A stretch of 64,000 nucleotides of DNA from the NCBI GenBank assembly GCA_015501605.1, contig JADNRZ010000010.1, positions 1,674,001 to 1,738,000 of the forward strand. The letters are read 5' to 3'. How positions within the stretch are numbered: position 1 is the first letter of the stretch; each line of letters begins with the position of its first letter. Positions 22,297 to 35,900 of this stretch are shown here, in pieces. The translations under genes and the position numbers were made by a program. This stretch comes from Panaeolus papilionaceus (taxonomy: Eukaryota > Basidiomycota > Agaricomycetes > Agaricales). The notes beneath the pieces were generated by a model that did no database searches, was not told the DNA's origin, and saw nothing but the letters and a program-made list of their open reading frames with translations.

Positions 22297-24108
22297 TCAG
22301 ATGGCTGTTTCCACTGCTGTTTCGTCCCAGCCCAGGGAACTGCTGGAGACATTCGCTGTGCCCTGGATCCGACACAATCTCGATGAACAATATGGCAAAC
22401 TACGAACAAGCGAACACTTACCGCCAAAGTAGATGTAGAGGTTGCCGGTCCAAGAAAATCGACGACGTAAATGAGAGGCCGTGGAGTGAAACCTTCCTTC
22501 CACAACGAATAGCATAACCTGCCGGAGACTGGGCAGAATGTCGTTTTCGAGTGGTCGACTTCAATAGGGCCAGCGCTAGGTCCCAAGAAGACCTTCACAT
22601 GGCTTCTCTTGGTTGCTCCGGTGGTCATTAAACCACCCTCGCAATAGATACCCAATCGGTCGTGCCAGAAAGTATAGACACCCCCATTACATGGGCGGCA
22701 CGGACATATTAGCATGCCGTGCACACCCTGGTAAGGATATTCGAGTGTCATGATTGGAGTAAGGGGCTCTTCATCATCTTCAGTATGGGTTGGGTCTGGA
22801 TGCAGCTCGAAAAGAAATCTATCGACGACGAGCTTATCTTCACTTGACGTGCGGAAGTCAAACCAAAGAGGTTGGTGGCTGCCTGTGAAGAAGTCATCAA
22901 GCCCATTGCACCATGGTGATAGGTGGTTTTCAACGTCCGAGGTGGTTCTAAACAGCTTTTTATACCTAGGACGTCCAATTTCGATTGGTTCTTCCAGCAA
23001 GGCCTGATTCTGGGCGTTAGGTGTCACTTTCGGAATGTCCCAAATAGTAAGGTAATCCGAATAAACCAGTGTGATAGAATCCTTCAGCATGAGGATCTGA
23101 AATTTAACGGTTTCAATAGGCGTAGATTATGGCGTGAACACAGGAACACACCTGACAGGGTGGTTTGTCTACGCGCCAAGTTGCCCATTCATCAGTAATA
23201 AAGTTCCACATCTTAATGACAGCGCCGTGAATGAGAACCAGACGGTCTCCCCACACAGAAGTAAAGCTAAGGTCCTTTGACGATTTCACCTCGAGGTTGG
23301 CAATCACCTGGAGTGATGGATTGTCTGATGCAGGCGATATCTCATAAACAATATACTGGTATCTTATGTGATGTAGTGAATAATTGTCTTGTCGGAATAC
23401 GGGTTGAGAAATTAACACTTACATGTGTGACTGTAGGCCCTTTTCTGAATACAGGAGTGCCCGAATCGTTTGAGCGTCAGCGGATATTTGTGTAACCATG
23501 CGCCATGACCGCCTCCAGAAGCCAAATGTCAAAGGCTTTTGATTAATTGAGGCGAGTGGTTTTTCAATAGACGAATCTTCAAGATCCCATACAGCGAGCG
23601 TCAATCCAGTCATGGTAAGCAAGAAGCGTCCTCCAGGAACGAGAAATATCCTGGTTGGCCACATCCCTTCGGTATCGGCGGTTATTGCTGCTGAAAAATT
23701 TCGTACTCTCACTGGTTTCAAGATACTTTGTTCTGGCTGCAAGTCTTCAGCATCATTATAAGATTCTATGAGTCGAGACCATCTTTCTGGGGCGGTAGCA
23801 ATTGCCTGCAGCTGTGGAAGCTCCAAACCATTGGTGGCAAAGCTGGGGCGATATGCGTTATCCCTTTCACACATTTGGTTTATAGCTTTAATCCAGACGA
23901 ATCTTCTCGATGTCACTTCGTGTAAAGCTTTGCAGGTCTATGAGATCAAGAAAAACAGAGTGTCAGAATCAGTCAATTTCATCTATTTATAGGTAATTTA
24001 GAAAATCGACGCGTGGTCGTACCGCACCTGTCTAAGAGTCATTATATCGAGCGCCGGTAGCTCTGCACATATAAGAAATAAGATGTCATCTGGCAGTTTC
24101 GTCAACAT
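22297..24108 (-). CDS. F-box protein with WD/beta-propeller-like C-terminal region
   Basis: F-box proteins link substrates to the SCF ubiquitin ligase through Skp1. The start at 24108 opens directly with the F-box: MLTKLPDDILFLICAELPAL, then TLRQ, an intron, and CKALHEVTSRRFVW. Downstream there are propeller-type strands (FLVPGGRFLLTMTGLTLAVWDLED; FTSVWGDRLVLIHGAVIKMWNF; ITLVYSDYLTIWDI) typical of the large F-box families of mushrooms; the substrate is unknown. At the 3' end, an intron of about 59 nt (GTAAGTG...GATCCAG, about 22420-22362) joins TSTLA to GTANVSSSSLGWDETAVETAI and a TGA at 22297. This gives a better end than reading straight through. There are four to six exons. Codons upstream of 24108 stay open but lack a good in-frame ATG. 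Confidence 0.8.
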
Positions 24109-24437
24109 ATTCGCTGGTTGTGGTTTGTCGGAGGAAGAAGAGGGGCTGGCCACTGCTTTGAGCAATTCATTGTGGCTGTGACAATTCCGTGACTGGATTC
24201 GCTCATCATCGACCCTGAGCTCGTCGCTCGACAAGCTTGACCACAATTATTACATTGCTCGCTTCTACGAGTTCAATCTACTTCAAGTCTCGCTGGATAA
24301 TATCTCGAAAAAAGACCAATTAGCGGTGGAATTTGCCTTCTTATCTTATTCAGGAAATCCAAAGGAGCGACCTCAATTAACGGGTCTATTCACACCGAAC
24401 TTGATTCCAGTCGACAATCCAATTCCGTATTTAAACC
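24109..24437. promoter_or_regulatory. Shared divergent promoter, F-box gene / VPS26
   Basis: 329 bp separate the two divergent start codons, so both promoters must lie here or overlap the 5' UTRs. No TATA box or obvious operator was recognised. Confidence 0.55.
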
Positions 24438-25707
24438 ATGGCGTACTTCTTTGCATCACCAATTGATGTAGACGTTAAACTGGAGGATGAAGAGGCAAGG
24501 AAGCAAGTTGAGATGAAGACAGACAAGGAGAAGACAATCTCATGTCCAGTGTACTACGACGGGGAGTCTGTAACAGGCCAGGTAAGCCAATCATTTAGCT
24601 CCTGCTCAACGAAATTCCGATGTTTAGCACTACTATATGGAAATGATAGGTCACAATCCGTGTTAGAGATGGTAAGAAGACGACGCATGAAGGTATCAAG
24701 GTCGAATTTGTAGGCAGTATTGGTTAGTTGTGCGCTTTACTCATCGCGATCAGTTTGCCAACCAGTTACAGAGCTATTCTATGACAGGGGGCACCACCAC
24801 GAGTTCTTGTCTCTTTCACAAGAATTAGCCGCACCAGGGGAGATGAGGCAAGCCCAGACATTTGACTTTAATTTCAAGAATGTGGAGAAACAATTCGAGA
24901 GTTATCAGGGTATCAATGTTAAACTACGGTATTGACGCCCTTCTCCCCACGATGAACAATGATTTATCGTCCTATGACAGATATTTCATCCGAGTCTCGA
25001 TATCTCGGCGCATGGCAGATGTATCGAAAGAGAAGGATATCTGGGTACACTCTTTCCGAATGCCACCTGATAGCAACAATTCCATAAAAATGGAAGTCGG
25101 TATCGAAGATTGCTTGCACATCGAATTCGAGTATAATAAGTCAAAGTGCGTTCTTTATCCACCAATCATGGTAACTTGACTGACTCCATACGGACCCTAG
25201 ATACCATTTGAAAGATGTCATCGTTGGCAAGATCTATTTCCTCCTCGTCCGCATAAAGATTAAACATATGGAGCTCTCAATTATCCGCCGGGAAACAACT
25301 GGCTCGCCTCCTAATCAATACAACGAAAGTGAGACGATAACCAAGTTTGAGATCATGGACGGCGCCCCTGTGCGAGGTACGTTTCTGCATCATCATAATG
25401 TATGAGCGCCTAATGACTTTGTTGAGCAGGAGAGACCATTCCTATCCGACTTTTCCTTGGTGGTTTTGACCTGACACCCACATTCCGAGATGTCAACAAG
25501 AAGTTCAGCACGCGTTACTACCTGAACCTGGTGTTGATTGATGAAGAGAACCGACGTTACTTCAAACAACAGGTAAATATACGCTCATCTCCACACTTTC
25601 GCGCCCGCTGACTTGAAATAGGAAATCACTATCTTTAGGATACCCGAGGTAAGGCTCTAACATATATTCAATCTTAATCAACCATATAACATCCCTTTCA
25701 GAATTAA
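24438..25707 (+). CDS. VPS26: Retromer subunit VPS26
   Basis: Vps26 is the arrestin-fold subunit of the retromer, which recycles cargo from endosomes to the trans-Golgi. Eight exons: 24438-24581, 24650-24722, 24772-24928, 24981-25145, 25201-25376, 25430-25572, 25622-25648 and 25702-25707. They sum to 891 nt (296 residues), the family's usual length. Diagnostic stretches are VYYDGESVTGQVTIRV, HEGIKVEFVGSIELFYDRG, FLSLSQELAAPGEM, FDFKNVEKQFESY-like, HLKDVIVGKIYFLLVRIKIK, MELSIIRRE, IPIRLFLGGFDLTPTFRDVN and KKFSTRYYLNLVLIDEENRRYFKQQEI. The last exon codes only Asn plus the stop. All donors and acceptors are canonical and phases match. The other retromer subunits (Vps35, Vps29) are not in the window. 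Confidence 0.96.
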
Positions 25708-25999
25708 TTACATCTTCTGTACTTATATCACTATGTTTCATGACAATAATCATCAGACCGGTTCTTCCGCAGGATGTATCCGATATTATACCATATATTC
25801 CATGAGATGTTTGCTATTCTATTGGCCATAAAAAGGGACGTGTGCTGTTATCCTAAAGGAAGAACATGAAAGATCGGAAAATGAACACAAATAGAATAGA
25901 AATAATAAGTCGCTAGAACTACATACAGAGAGTGAACTACTACGATCCATAGATGATGAAATTCGAGAAGAAAAAAGAGAGGGGACCAAATGAGGTGTC

Positions 26000-28900
26000 T
26001 CAGATCCTGCTAACCTCCACTATGCCTGTCTCTTTGTGCACAGTGGCAGAAGGTGTTGGCGTCGCTCCAATATCACCATCCTGCGCGATGACTTGCAAGT
26101 TGCCTCGCGGTGGGATAATGATAGGTTCAAGGTGCATGCTGACTTTACTATGCCCTCTGGTGTGAGTGGGCGTGGGTGTCGATTTCCTAGGCGCCTTGCC
26201 AACACTCTTGACACGCAGAACCATCCGCTCATCAGGGGAACCCAAAGATTCTGGTGGTGTCCGATTACGGTCCACGCCCTTCAACCATCCGATCGTCATA
26301 GCGTCAATGCTCTTTCCACGATCGTGAAGGTTCTGCAACGACGCGCTTCTGATGGCTGGCTGAATCATAAGAGCTGCATTTTTCTCCTCTTGGGTCATAC
26401 CAAGCGAAGCAGATGCAGCTGCTGCAGGGGGCGTCACGAGAATTGTAGCATCCACCCATTGAGCAGTGCGGGCCAGCTTGTCTTTGTTGGTGGCGCCGCC
26501 CAATACGCCTTGATCAGTCAGCCTAATACCTGAGCTTGGAGACTGTTGCATCGACTTGAACAGGCGCGATTTCCCTGAATCCAGGGCTGTCCCTAGATCC
26601 ATGTAAGGGTTATCGGACCCAGAGGGGCTCTGTCCGCGGATTGGGAATGCAGAGAGCGCTTCAACCATACCCTCAGAATATGACATGTTGCGCTGCCTAT
26701 ACGTCGAACTCGGGAAACCACTAGAAGGGGTGGCTTCTCCTTGGGCGAGAGCCTCACGCAGTGGTTGACCAGTGGGGACAATGTATCGCGGTTGACTGGG
26801 TGGCAGTTGTTGGTCTTCCGTGTTCGATTCGGTATCAGCAAACGGATCAAGGGACTTTTTCCTCATGTCGCGTTGTTGTTGTGTCAGCGGGGGGACTTCA
26901 GGGATCGTGTCACCATGTCGGGTAGCTGTCCTGGGCGTGAGGGCAAATGAAGAGTGGTGACTATTACCCCAGCTAGCGTCCTCATCTGGGTACTCAGAGA
27001 CGGTATCTCGGTTTCTGTTGTATCCAAATTCGGAGACCCTGCTAGGTGCGCGGGGCAAGACGACGACATCGGGATAGACAGTGCTGCTGGATGCGGCACT
27101 CAGAGGCTCTTCCTTTAACGCGTGTAACTGGCTGAGAGAAAAAGTGGGAGGACCTGGGAACTGGGCGGCCAGATCGTGCACGGCTTGCAGGCTATCTGCC
27201 TGGCTAGCCATACTCGCCGACTTTGAGCGACCCTGAGCGCTTGACTTCCTGCTTGTCCGAGTCATCACTTCAGAGCTCCTTTCACTGATAGTTTCCAGGG
27301 ATGCGTCTGTGGGATGTCTGGTGAGTTTGGCCTCTTGCAATGTAGGCAAGCCTGATTCCTCGTCGATAGGACTACCGGCGGCCTTGGACGTTCGATATAC
27401 CATAGCCTGAGGAGCTTTGGTTACTGAAATAGTGCGCCTTGGGGTAGCAATGATCTCGATAGGTCCTGTGTGAGAAGGAACAGAGCCGACAGAGTCACGG
27501 TTGAGGACTGGCTGAGGGGGCTTCAAAGTCTGATACATTGGACTGAATACAAAGCCCTTTGCGGAGTCTTCGTCTGAAACCGTCTCGCGATCCGAATCCT
27601 TGTTGAGCTTATCCACATATCCAACACCGAATCCAGTGTTGCGATCGTACCCCGGACCATAAACTTCCTCGTCCCAGCTGCTAGGCGCACGACTACTAAG
27701 TTTGTCCGAGACCAGGTTTTCTGGGTTGAGAACATCCAAAGTCGAGAAACGCATGTGAAGCGTAGGGGCACCGCCGTTGTAGAGAACTGTGACACGTTGA
27801 CGAGATACCTTCTCCTTCAATGACACGAACTGGTCCATGGTAGGCACATTTTCTTGAAGCCGGAACGACTTTGCAGAAGTTGAGTAAGTCGAATTTCGAG
27901 GCCGGGGCTTTTCAAGTTTAGATTTGCGCCGGGCTGCGTTTATTGTAGGGTTCATAAGGGCGCGAGAAGGTATGGGTGTTGGAACCACTAGAGCGTCAGA
28001 AATAACGGCAGGCTTTTCATCCGAGTTCATGGCACCTAAAAGTGCAGACGGGGCCCGAGGAATGGCATGAAAAGCTGCCGCGGTAGGAGAGAGTTGACGA
28101 AAGGTGCTCAGACGAGGATTCGAGATGAACTGCCGGAGACGAGAACCGCGCCACTCTTGCTTGGAGTTCTTGATGCCCAAAACTTCTGTGCGTAAATTGC
28201 GGAAATCCTCAACAGAGTCCAATCTGAGGATTTCAACAACATATTCAATATAAATCAAAATGTAAAATCGAGAGTGTTACTCACCCTTTAACTAGTCCTA
28301 TGCACAAGCAAGCGCGGGAAAGGAGTCTTAGGATCCTTCTGGTGAGAGCAACCCCAAAGCCCCCTCCACCAAACCCGACGACAGTTTCAATAGCTCCAAG
28401 TTTGACGGCTGCACTGATCCAAGCAGCCCCTTTGATAAGATGCGCCATGTCCGTCTTTTTCTCTTCGATCCTTCGTTGATGGCCAAGTGCTTGAAATAGT
28501 CGAAAGAATGTGATGGAAAATACGATGGCTTGAAATAGTGTAAGAACCGCAAGGGTTACAGACGTGAAGAAAGTCCAGAGTTCCTCTTCTCTTTTGCTTG
28601 CGAAACCCACGACGACTGTAGAAGCTCTTCTGACGGTGACTTGACCTTGTTCAATAATAATGTAAGAGTTTTGTCAAGGAAAGCGAATTTCAGGATTTAC
28701 CGATCGAAATACCAATAAATGAGGCAGTTTCGTTGAAAATGACAATGACAGGAATGAATATAATGAGAATGAGCCTCGAACCCCTCTTGATTCGATATGG
28801 AAGAGTTTCGACGAGCTCACTGCCAGTGAAAAGATACAGGAAGAATGTGTAGAAAAAAATAGGAAGAAAAGAAGTAACACCTATGTTTTGTTAAGTACAG

Positions 28901-29289
28901 GGTGTACATTGGAGCGGGGGGAGTAGAAAGCAACACTCACCGATTCCTCGATCAAAATTCCGAAATAAACTGAGATTATCCCGCACAGCAGGTACAATGT
29001 TGGCCACAAGTTCCATCAATGCCAACAACAAGTAAACCCATCCCTCCGCTGTCAGAAGTAAATACCGCCTATTGAACCAACAGTTGAAAAACGATCAATC
29101 AATCATAAGTCATGGAATGATAATTATAAGTAGGACCATCACACACCTTCCACTACCCCATTTCATAAAAATGAGAGACGTAGAAAAGATAACCTCCAGT
29201 GCAGGTGGGACGACCAGAATGACGTTTTCGATTTTCGATAGTGATGCACAGCGTAAAGTTGAAGCCGAGGATAGACAAACTGAGCCCAT
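26000..29289 (-). CDS. Integral membrane protein with very long disordered C-terminal tail
   Basis: I propose a start at 29289 (MGSVCLSSASTLRCASLSKI), because a stop lies in frame just upstream. The N-terminal third holds several hydrophobic helices over about five exons: NVILVVPPALEVIFSTSLIF; YLLLTAEGWVYLLLALMELV; VTSFLPIFFYTFFLYLFTGS; GSRLILIIFIPVIVIF; and, near 28610-28290, FFTSVTLAVLTLFQAIVFSITFF plus a Gly-rich ETVVGFGGGGFGVALTRRIL. From about 28225 the protein becomes a single 750-residue exon rich in Ser, Thr, Pro and charged residues with many possible phosphorylation sites (RTSRKSSAQGRSKS), ending GIVEVSRI at the TGA at 26000. No known domain is seen in the tail. The topology suggests a plasma-membrane or organelle anchor with a cytosolic regulatory tail; this is inference only. 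It is convergent with VPS26. Confidence 0.78.
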
Positions 29290-32200
29290 TGGCCCGATGA
29301 ACGCGAAGTTGCGCCGGATTTAAAGGTTTAGAGTTGAAATGGGCGTTACTATAATCGATGACTATCTCTGAACCGCCAACAGGGCATTCTCCAAAACCAG
29401 GGCAGTAATAGTCGGATTGATTGAGGAAAAGCGCGGGGTTGATTTGCTATCACGAAAAACAAAGAACTGGAGTTGAATAGCGAGTTATTCAGGCCAAGTT
29501 GTGAACGAAATTTGCGTAAAAAAAAGAGTGGAATGCAGACTTGCTGCTGCAAGCGAAGAAGCCCGCTCTTGCTAGAAAGAACGAAAAAAAAAAAAAAGAA
29601 AAAAGAAGGAAAAGGGTAAGTTAGAAAAGAAAAGAGGAACAGGAGGAAACAGGGAAGGAATTCTGTACAGAGTCTGCGTTGCTACCCAATCATAATCGGA
29701 CTCTGTTGCTATAGAAGTCACTTGTCTGCCACACCGTCATAATGGACCTCCTACCGTTTCCGGTTCCTGTTGGCTTTCCCACTGCTTTGGATGTGAGAAG
29801 ACGTGCCTTTATCCAAGTTGAAGAGGTCTCTGTAAGCCTTTGTGTTTTCATGAGAGCGGTCCGGTTACAAGGTCAACATCGCTGAAAGACCGGATTTCTC
29901 CTCAATCTTGGGCGATTTGAACTTGGTTTGGGCGTTGGAAAACCTATTTCCCGACTCCCAAATTGAATTTCAACTCCTAAATATCATCATCTCAAATGAA
30001 GGGTTGCATACGGTAATAAATTGACCCCCCTAAATTCGAATATTTGGAGGTTTTTCAGTTCCGGGATGATATACCCCTCAACATGCAAGCTGGCGATCTT
30101 TTCCGAACCTTGCTGAATCCTGCCAGGGCGACTTTATGAAAACGTCAATGTTTCAATTTGCGTCATGTGCCATCCGTTGGATTTCTAACGACCAGGGCTG
30201 ACTAGGACACCAAGAAGACAACAGTAGTGGTGCAAGTTGTAACTGATACGCCATCCCTGCAGTCCTAGGAAAAGTCGATTGGAGTCGTGGGTATTCCGGC
30301 CCGCTGGCAATTCAATCGACATTGGCAGGGATAAGGTTTCTCGGTTGCTCAGCCCACCATTGCGATAACAGCTTTACCCTGCTTGCTCATTCAAAAGGGA
30401 AAAGGCCTTGTTTTGTCAGGATAAACAAAGCTCACAGAGGAGAGGTAAATAAGAGATATCTCCAGTTACTTCCATCGTTTTCCTGATATTTCAAAAGTTG
30501 TGCGAAGGCTTTAGGACATGCGATGAGATAAATTGATGGGGGGACGTCGTATCTTCGTGAATAATGTGGAACAGTAAAAGGTATGTACTTCTGCGATTCA
30601 TGCTGGACTGCGAGAGCTGCGTTTGGCACTGGTCCAATCGGTATGTATTCTTCGAAGCACGAGTAATTGTAAGAGGCGCATGTCACAGTGGCACGTATCG
30701 AGAATTTCGTTCAACAAGCCCCAATATTCAGGGATATACTCATCGGCTGTCTATAGCCTGGAAAACATTTGTCGAAGCGACTGTTTCATGTTGCTCAATA
30801 ACGTCAATATTCCTGGCAGATATTCCGCAATATTCATTAAGTAAAACATCTACCCAGTGTACCCAACGTACCACAGCTGTTGAAATGGAATTACTCTTCG
30901 AGCCAGACGAGTAACTGTCATGAAATTCCCATACAAACGTGGAATTTTTAATGTAAATCAAGTAACTAAGCCACTTTCAATGAAAGATATGATTCCTCCT
31001 ATATCAGGGTACGTGCTGCGCGTGCTGTGTTTGCATTTTGTCCGATCGCGATCATAGAAGTTGCTTCGAATATGGTAATTGTTTCCGTTCTTGTAACATG
31101 ATCCCAAGTGATGCTGATCGAGGGTCAATCGAGGGTCGCCAAAGTTTTGCGACAAAAGTCCTTGAAGCTGCGTCTCGAAAGGCAGAAGTTTCGATTTATA
31201 TGACCAAGGTGGACGGCACGCGAAGGGGTATGTGAATTTGGTTGATTGAAGTGATCGTTTCAGTAAGCTGCCTACCTTTCTCCTTCGAACATAGACGATT
31301 CCCGCCACAATAGTTCCGTTTATCATATAACACGCGCACGCACCCCTATGTGGGGTTGCTCCTTGGGAAATTGTGATTTTCGCATCAATGAGAGCATCGA
31401 GCAATATGTGGCTGCAGATGATCATCTTGCTCAACACTCATGGTATAACTGGTGCCTCTAAAACCAGGAACCAATGACAGTCATGCAAGTAGTGGCGTCA
31501 GGGCATGCCCACTTTAACACAGAGTGTGGGGTTGCTTGTGGTGTACGCGTGCGGCACCGGGTTTTCCAGAATTCTTTGTACTCACTCAGAAGTTACTTAT
31601 CTATCTGCTCTCCAAAGACTACCGAAAGGAATCAAACAAGCGACAGTGGTGATGATGCACCCATGACAAAGGGGCAAGATTCGAACATCTATAGTTTCGA
31701 TCGTACGAGGAGACCCAATACTCGACACATTGCATGCAGGTGTGCAAAACAGTAATATAATAACTCTAGTACACGTTGTGAGCTTCGAGAGTAATTGATC
31801 ATGGGGTTCATTCAATGCCTCTCACCACGTGTAAGTCGGCCAAGGAACAGTTGAGTAAATGGCTATCCTCATAAAGAGTTGCAGGAGCCAGGAGCTCCAC
31901 TTGGGGTGAAAATACACTCAATTGAAGGGGTATCGCGGCATTATTTGAGTCTACACGGTTGATATGCACTCACGAAATGAGCTTAGTGCGAGACATAAAG
32001 ACTGTATCATACTTTGCCTTTGATGCGCAAAACACGTTACTGTGCTTCGTTGCTGAATGCTCCTCACATACCAGAATCGATGAGGAGAAGGGAACGCTGC
32101 ATTGAAATGAATACCAGATAAATGAGGGTCCCTTGACGTGGTATGAAGCAGGTCAGTCTACGTACATGAGAAGTATACATTAGCGGCGTCAATGGACGCT

Positions 32201-32945
32201 GGGAGAATTCCTAATCGCCATCCAGTCAATTGGCAGGTGCTGCGGAACACAGCCACAAGCACGACTGTTTGAGGAGCATGTAAGGATGAAAGCTTGCCTA
32301 CTTGCCACTAAAAGCTTAGCACGGATAACCCGATTTGACTTTTACAGGCAATTGTTTTCCCTCGCACAAGAACATGCACCGAATGACATGGGTGGATACA
32401 TTCCGTATCGATACATATACAGGTGACAAATGTCTGTCAATTAGTTACTATTCAATCAGGGAAGGAAGCATTTGTTTACTCGGATATTTAGCCAGATGGT
32501 TTTGCTATTAATGCCAGATTCGTGCTCGTTTGACGCATTCTGCAATATTCTCTCATGGCGTCACGGAGCAGAGTGGAAATATAGGCAAGTTTTCGAAGAA
32601 AACTGTTGAGTTTAAGGTGCCTGTTTCCTCCAAATTAAAGCAGAAAAATGTAGAAATAATAAATCGAAATGGAGACAAGGTATAGAACCATTCGAGATAT
32701 GAACTCGTGGTGTTTTTAGGAAATGAGAAGGAGGGGCTAAGACTAAACGCGGACTTTGGGCGTGAGAGAGAGCATGAGAAGATTAGATGAACGGCTGTTA
32801 TTGAATCCGTGCTTGCCATTTAGTGGGAGAAGCGTAATGGTGTTCTTCAGCCTTTAACTATTCCCATCTTTACCGACGACTTGTTCATTGCTTTTATCGT
32901 CTCTCCCTTTGGTTGTCTTTGGGAAAGACTTACGCTCGTCGAACG
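29290..32945. other. Gene-poor 3.7-kb spacer
   Basis: Between a minus-strand and a plus-strand gene. Both 5' regions fall here. There is a poly-A tract at 29584-29600 and a purine-rich block to about 29650. Open frames of up to 159 codons (for example 30958-31437, minus) lack any recognisable motif, and frames on the two strands overlap without one standing out. The last 100 bases before the transcription factor at 32946 are pyrimidine-rich, as in fungal 5' regions. I see no tRNA, tandem repeat or transposon ends. Confidence 0.5.
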
Positions 32946-35900
32946 ATGCCACAAGCGCCTCGTACTAAAGATCATGCAACTCAGAAGGCTCAAGACAAGG
33001 AATCCAAGAGGGCGCGCGGTATGTTATAATGGTATCACCTAATGATTTATGCTCAAATGTTTTGTATATGTAGGTGCTCTTTCATGTGCGGAATGTCGAC
33101 GGTGAGTGTGCAAGCAACTATTTGTGATGTTATTTGGCCATCGAGGTCAAATACACCGACGCCCAGCCAGTCGCCTGTGATTCCCGCGTCGATCACTCGC
33201 CTCGATTCGCTAACAAGCCTTTTTACTGACTCTTCGTATTCTATTTCCCCAGATTGAAATTGAAATGCGACAAAACGGTCCCATGTTCAAGGTGAGAATA
33301 TCTTTTTTTCGGTCTATCTCTCGTGGCTATGGTTTACTCATTCAATTCAAACAAAAATTACATTACTCCTGAACATTCAGTTGCAAGCGTCGAGGTTGTT
33401 CTGCAATCTGTCCTAATGGAAGTTTGATCACTGGGCAAGGTACAAGGTTAGCAAACGGCTCCAGTGGTGTACAACATCAACTAATATCTTCTGATACTTA
33501 GATTTGTGCTGGCAGACACAGAAAAATTGCACCATAAGATCGCGACTATGTCGGATAGGATTCGTCAGCTCGAAGACGCACTAGCCATTCTTCAATCAGC
33601 AGTAGCAGGTCCAGGCGAGACTCACCCGTTGCTGGCTAGGGATCTCCTCAAAATCAAATCATCAATAGAGCTCCACTCCGCATCAACAACGGGCAATGGA
33701 CTGGAGGAATTGGGTGAACTCAGAGAAGAGGGAGAGGAGAACGAGGAGCAATACATCGATGCTTTTGGGACGTTAGCCATTCGGGATGATGGTGCTGCCA
33801 CTTTTTACGGGAGGTCTGCAGGTTCAGAGGTTCGTGATACGCTTTTCGATATATTAAGGGGTTGATCACTCAAACATGCTCTTTTAGTCGCTTTTGATTG
33901 TATGTCTCTCTCTTCCCGCATTTCACTTGCTAGGGTACTCGACAGCTGAATTATTCCTCAGGGGGAAGTTACTGAACCAACAGCTCTGTCAGCGGCTCCA
34001 TTGGTCCCAGCATATGGAGAGCAAGTACACGGGCATGCAGCTGGGTATCCCACACATCCAGCCACTCAGAGTAGTTTTCACAACGGAACCACACTTCCTA
34101 CTTCCATTACCCATTTGGCAGCCTCATTCCCTCTTGCACCTTCGCTTTCTTCCACCTCATCAGGTTCTGGGTCTGTCATACCATCGTCGCCTTCATCGGC
34201 TTTCGATCCCACATCCTCTCCGGTAACTCTGCAACATCTGATAGACTTTTACCTTCCTTCTTATTCTGAAGCTCTCCGTCTTGTCCAATTGTATTTGGAA
34301 CAAGCACCCTGGTTCTTTGGTGCCGTTACCCGTCGACAGATCGAGGAGGAGCTTCTGCCGCTCTGGTATAGAGAAGCTGCTGAATGTGACTCTTCTGCAT
34401 TAACTCCCCCACCAGGCGGACTTGTGGTTTCGCGTGCAAGCCCCAGCTCTTCCTCTGGGATAACAGACAAACAAAGAACGGGGACTTCTCATGACCTCGC
34501 GCTTCTGTTCATCATCTTCTGTTTTGGCAATCTTACCGACATAAACTTACCCTCGCCGCCGGACAACAGGCCTGCAGAAAAATACTACCAGCTGACCAAA
34601 GCTTCTTTGACATTGGATTCAAACCCTAATTCTGCCTCTGGTAAGATATACGACAAATATATCTAACGCATGCGAATATTTATTGACCCCACATTTTTTC
34701 ATTAGATCCAAAAGTGTCCCGTAATGGCATCTTAGAGAGACCGCCTTCAGTTGCGACCGTGCAGACCCTTAGCTTGATGGCGATTTACGAAGGCATCTGC
34801 AGTGGCGAGAATAGTATTGAGAGCACATGGGCACTTATGGGTTTAGCAAGCAAGCTGGCGCAAAGTGTAAGTTAACTTTACCATTTCCCAGAGTTAAAGT
34901 GAGTACTAACACCGAGTTCTCAGATTGGTCTTCGTATGTCAACGTGGTTGTGACAGCTTCAAATGCCCCCCTGACAGATTTGTTTTAGATCGTGACTGCG
35001 CCCGTTGGAAGCTAACCCCAGCAGAGGTTCAGAAACGCAGAGCTTTGTTTTGGGAACTCTTCATCACGGATTGCTGGCAGGTATGCGAAGGCCTAGACAT
35101 GAGTGAAGCGAAACTGACCTTTTAATAGAGCTTAGCAACAGGTCGTCTCGCTACGTTCTCACTTCCATTTGTGGATTGTGAATTGCCGCAAGACACCCAA
35201 CAGACCATCGCTAACGATGGCTCAATTCAACCGAGTTGTATGTTGATTATGTTGATTGTTATCCTCGATTGTGGGCGCTCACTTGGTTTCATAGTCTCAT
35301 TCTGGAAGGCCAGGTTCGGCGCTGAATGCGTATCTGCTGTTGTACAAGGCACTCTAACGTCCCGAGCACCGAAGTACTCTATCATTCTCGACCTTGACAG
35401 GAAGGTACGCGACATGGAGCTGCCAGCTTATGCACAAGGCCCTATTCCACAGGGACTCGGCTTAGCGGAGACGATGTCTCATTTCATGCCCGTCAATTAT
35501 CGAGAGCTTAGTATGTGCCTTTCATTATTCATTCGCCTCGGTAAAACGCTGCCGCAAACCGAATGTCAAGTTGTTTGGTTAATCAAAACTAATTAATCCG
35601 TTTCGATGCTCCTCTACAGCTCTGCTGTACATCCATCGATGCTTCTTCGCGCATGCCATAGCCAGCAACCCGCAAGACCCGATCAAGAGCACATATGCAC
35701 CGTCATTTTTAGCAGGATATCGAAGCGCATGCACAATTATCGCGTCGGTTAAGCAGCAGTTTACTTTGTTCCCTGCTCAGATTGCTCGCTTTTGGGTCCT
35801 CTGGACTCACACATTCTCTGCATCCGTGCGTATCTTCTTTTTACTCGCAATTTATTCGTCGGATACTTTTGGCTGACAGTTGTTCTGCAGGTAATGTTGG

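Noticed and set aside
22269..22440. F-box protein reading through to a stop further downstream
   Set aside because: A 59-nt intron with GTAAGT donor and CAG acceptor gives a better, polar C-terminus; the 22-nt alternative intron is too short for fungi.
30958..31437. 159-codon minus-strand frame
   Set aside because: No motif, no supporting splice structure and no bias in composition; long chance frames are expected in a 3.7-kb spacer.
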